Below are positions 12,955 to 13,011 of a DNA stretch of 13,011 nt, piece after piece. A program made the position numbers and the translations under genes. Source of the stretch: Microcaldota archaeon (GTDB lineage Archaea > Micrarchaeota > Micrarchaeia > Micrarchaeales > CABMGC01). Numbering within the stretch: the first letter of the stretch is position 1; every line of letters begins with the position of its first letter. Under the pieces are notes generated by a model. It did not search any database, was not told the DNA's origin, and was given only the letters and a program-made list of their open reading frames with translations. The DNA is taken from contig JAKACG010000017.1 in assembly GCA_021821605.1 (NCBI GenBank), positions 1 to 13,011 on the forward strand, in the 5' to 3' direction.

Positions 12955-13011
12955 TCCCGACGTCCTTAAAAAGGTAGGGAATGTCTATTCATTTATGGAT
13001 AAATGGGAGAC
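12955..13011 (+). other. Two consecutive hairpins downstream of tRNA-Asp
   Basis: Stem one is TCCC plus CCTT (12955-12958, 12964-12967) pairing with AAGG plus GGGA (12971-12974, 12977-12980) around an AAA loop, with an internal loop between the two parts. Stem two runs 12983-13011: GTCT pairs with AGAC at the ends, and TTCATTTA pairs with TAAATGGG, with one bulged A and a short TGGA loop. The segment is not explained by the tRNA. It may be a structured RNA continuing past the edge, a processing element, or the start of a coding region. Confidence 0.3.
12981..13011 (+). CDS. Possible gene start at the window edge (10 codons visible)
   Basis: After an in-frame TAG at 12975, an ATG at 12981 opens MSIHLWINGR up to the window end. 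AAGGTAG lies just upstream and could serve as a weak ribosome site, and a T-rich stretch (about 12938-12948) could be its TATA region. The visible part is too short to name a product. The same bases also fold into hairpins (see the separate entry), so this may instead be noncoding. Confidence 0.25.
   Translation, partial: MSIHLWINGR

Overview
The window looks like a chromosomal segment of a low-GC archaeon. The evidence is a 58-codon gene for RNA polymerase subunit K (rpoK), a geranylgeranyl reductase for saturating archaeal isoprenoid lipids, an SMC ATPase, an archaeal-type Ser/His/Asp signal peptidase, an ICC-like phosphoesterase, TATA-type promoters without bacterial -35/-10 elements, mostly absent Shine-Dalgarno sequences, and a tRNA-Asp without an encoded CCA. 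The reductase closely resembles the Sulfolobus-type enzyme as I remember it (a Cys-Gly-Asp motif near residue 52 and a YxWxFP motif). The lineage cannot be fixed from sequence alone. An AT-rich DPANN (Parvarchaeum-like) or Thermoplasmata-like archaeon is only a guess.

Left part, 1-2740, accessory. A type IV AbiE toxin-antitoxin pair is read leftward: antitoxin/regulator abiEi, then abiEii cut by the window edge, with an ATGA overlap. A gene-poor stretch of about 450 bp follows. It is rich in dyad symmetries and carries a sequence resembling the 3' end of a tRNA. Next, read rightward, is a 497-codon orphan gene for a soluble, probably all-helical protein that I cannot assign.

Middle part, 2840-10650, housekeeping. 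A Bcp-type peroxiredoxin (-) and a sugar-phosphate nucleotidyltransferase (+) diverge from a shared promoter region. The nucleotidyltransferase converges on a leftward cluster of M50 site-2 protease with a CBS-like tail, SMC, and a signal peptidase with an unusually large extracytoplasmic insertion. A COG1407-like metallophosphoesterase diverges from the M50 gene across a promoter with an imperfect inverted repeat.

Right part, 10714-13011. rpoK and the geranylgeranyl reductase form a leftward pair whose junction holds a seven-T run. Upstream is a small Asn-rich ORF, then rightward tRNA-Asp(GTC), and after it a hairpin-rich edge segment that may begin another gene.

The most unusual items are the orphan gene and dyad-rich region beside AbiE, the inserted domain in the signal peptidase, the rpoK/reductase junction, and two promoters whose TATA-like cores lie between inverted-repeat arms. 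I found no CRISPR array, insertion sequence or rRNA.
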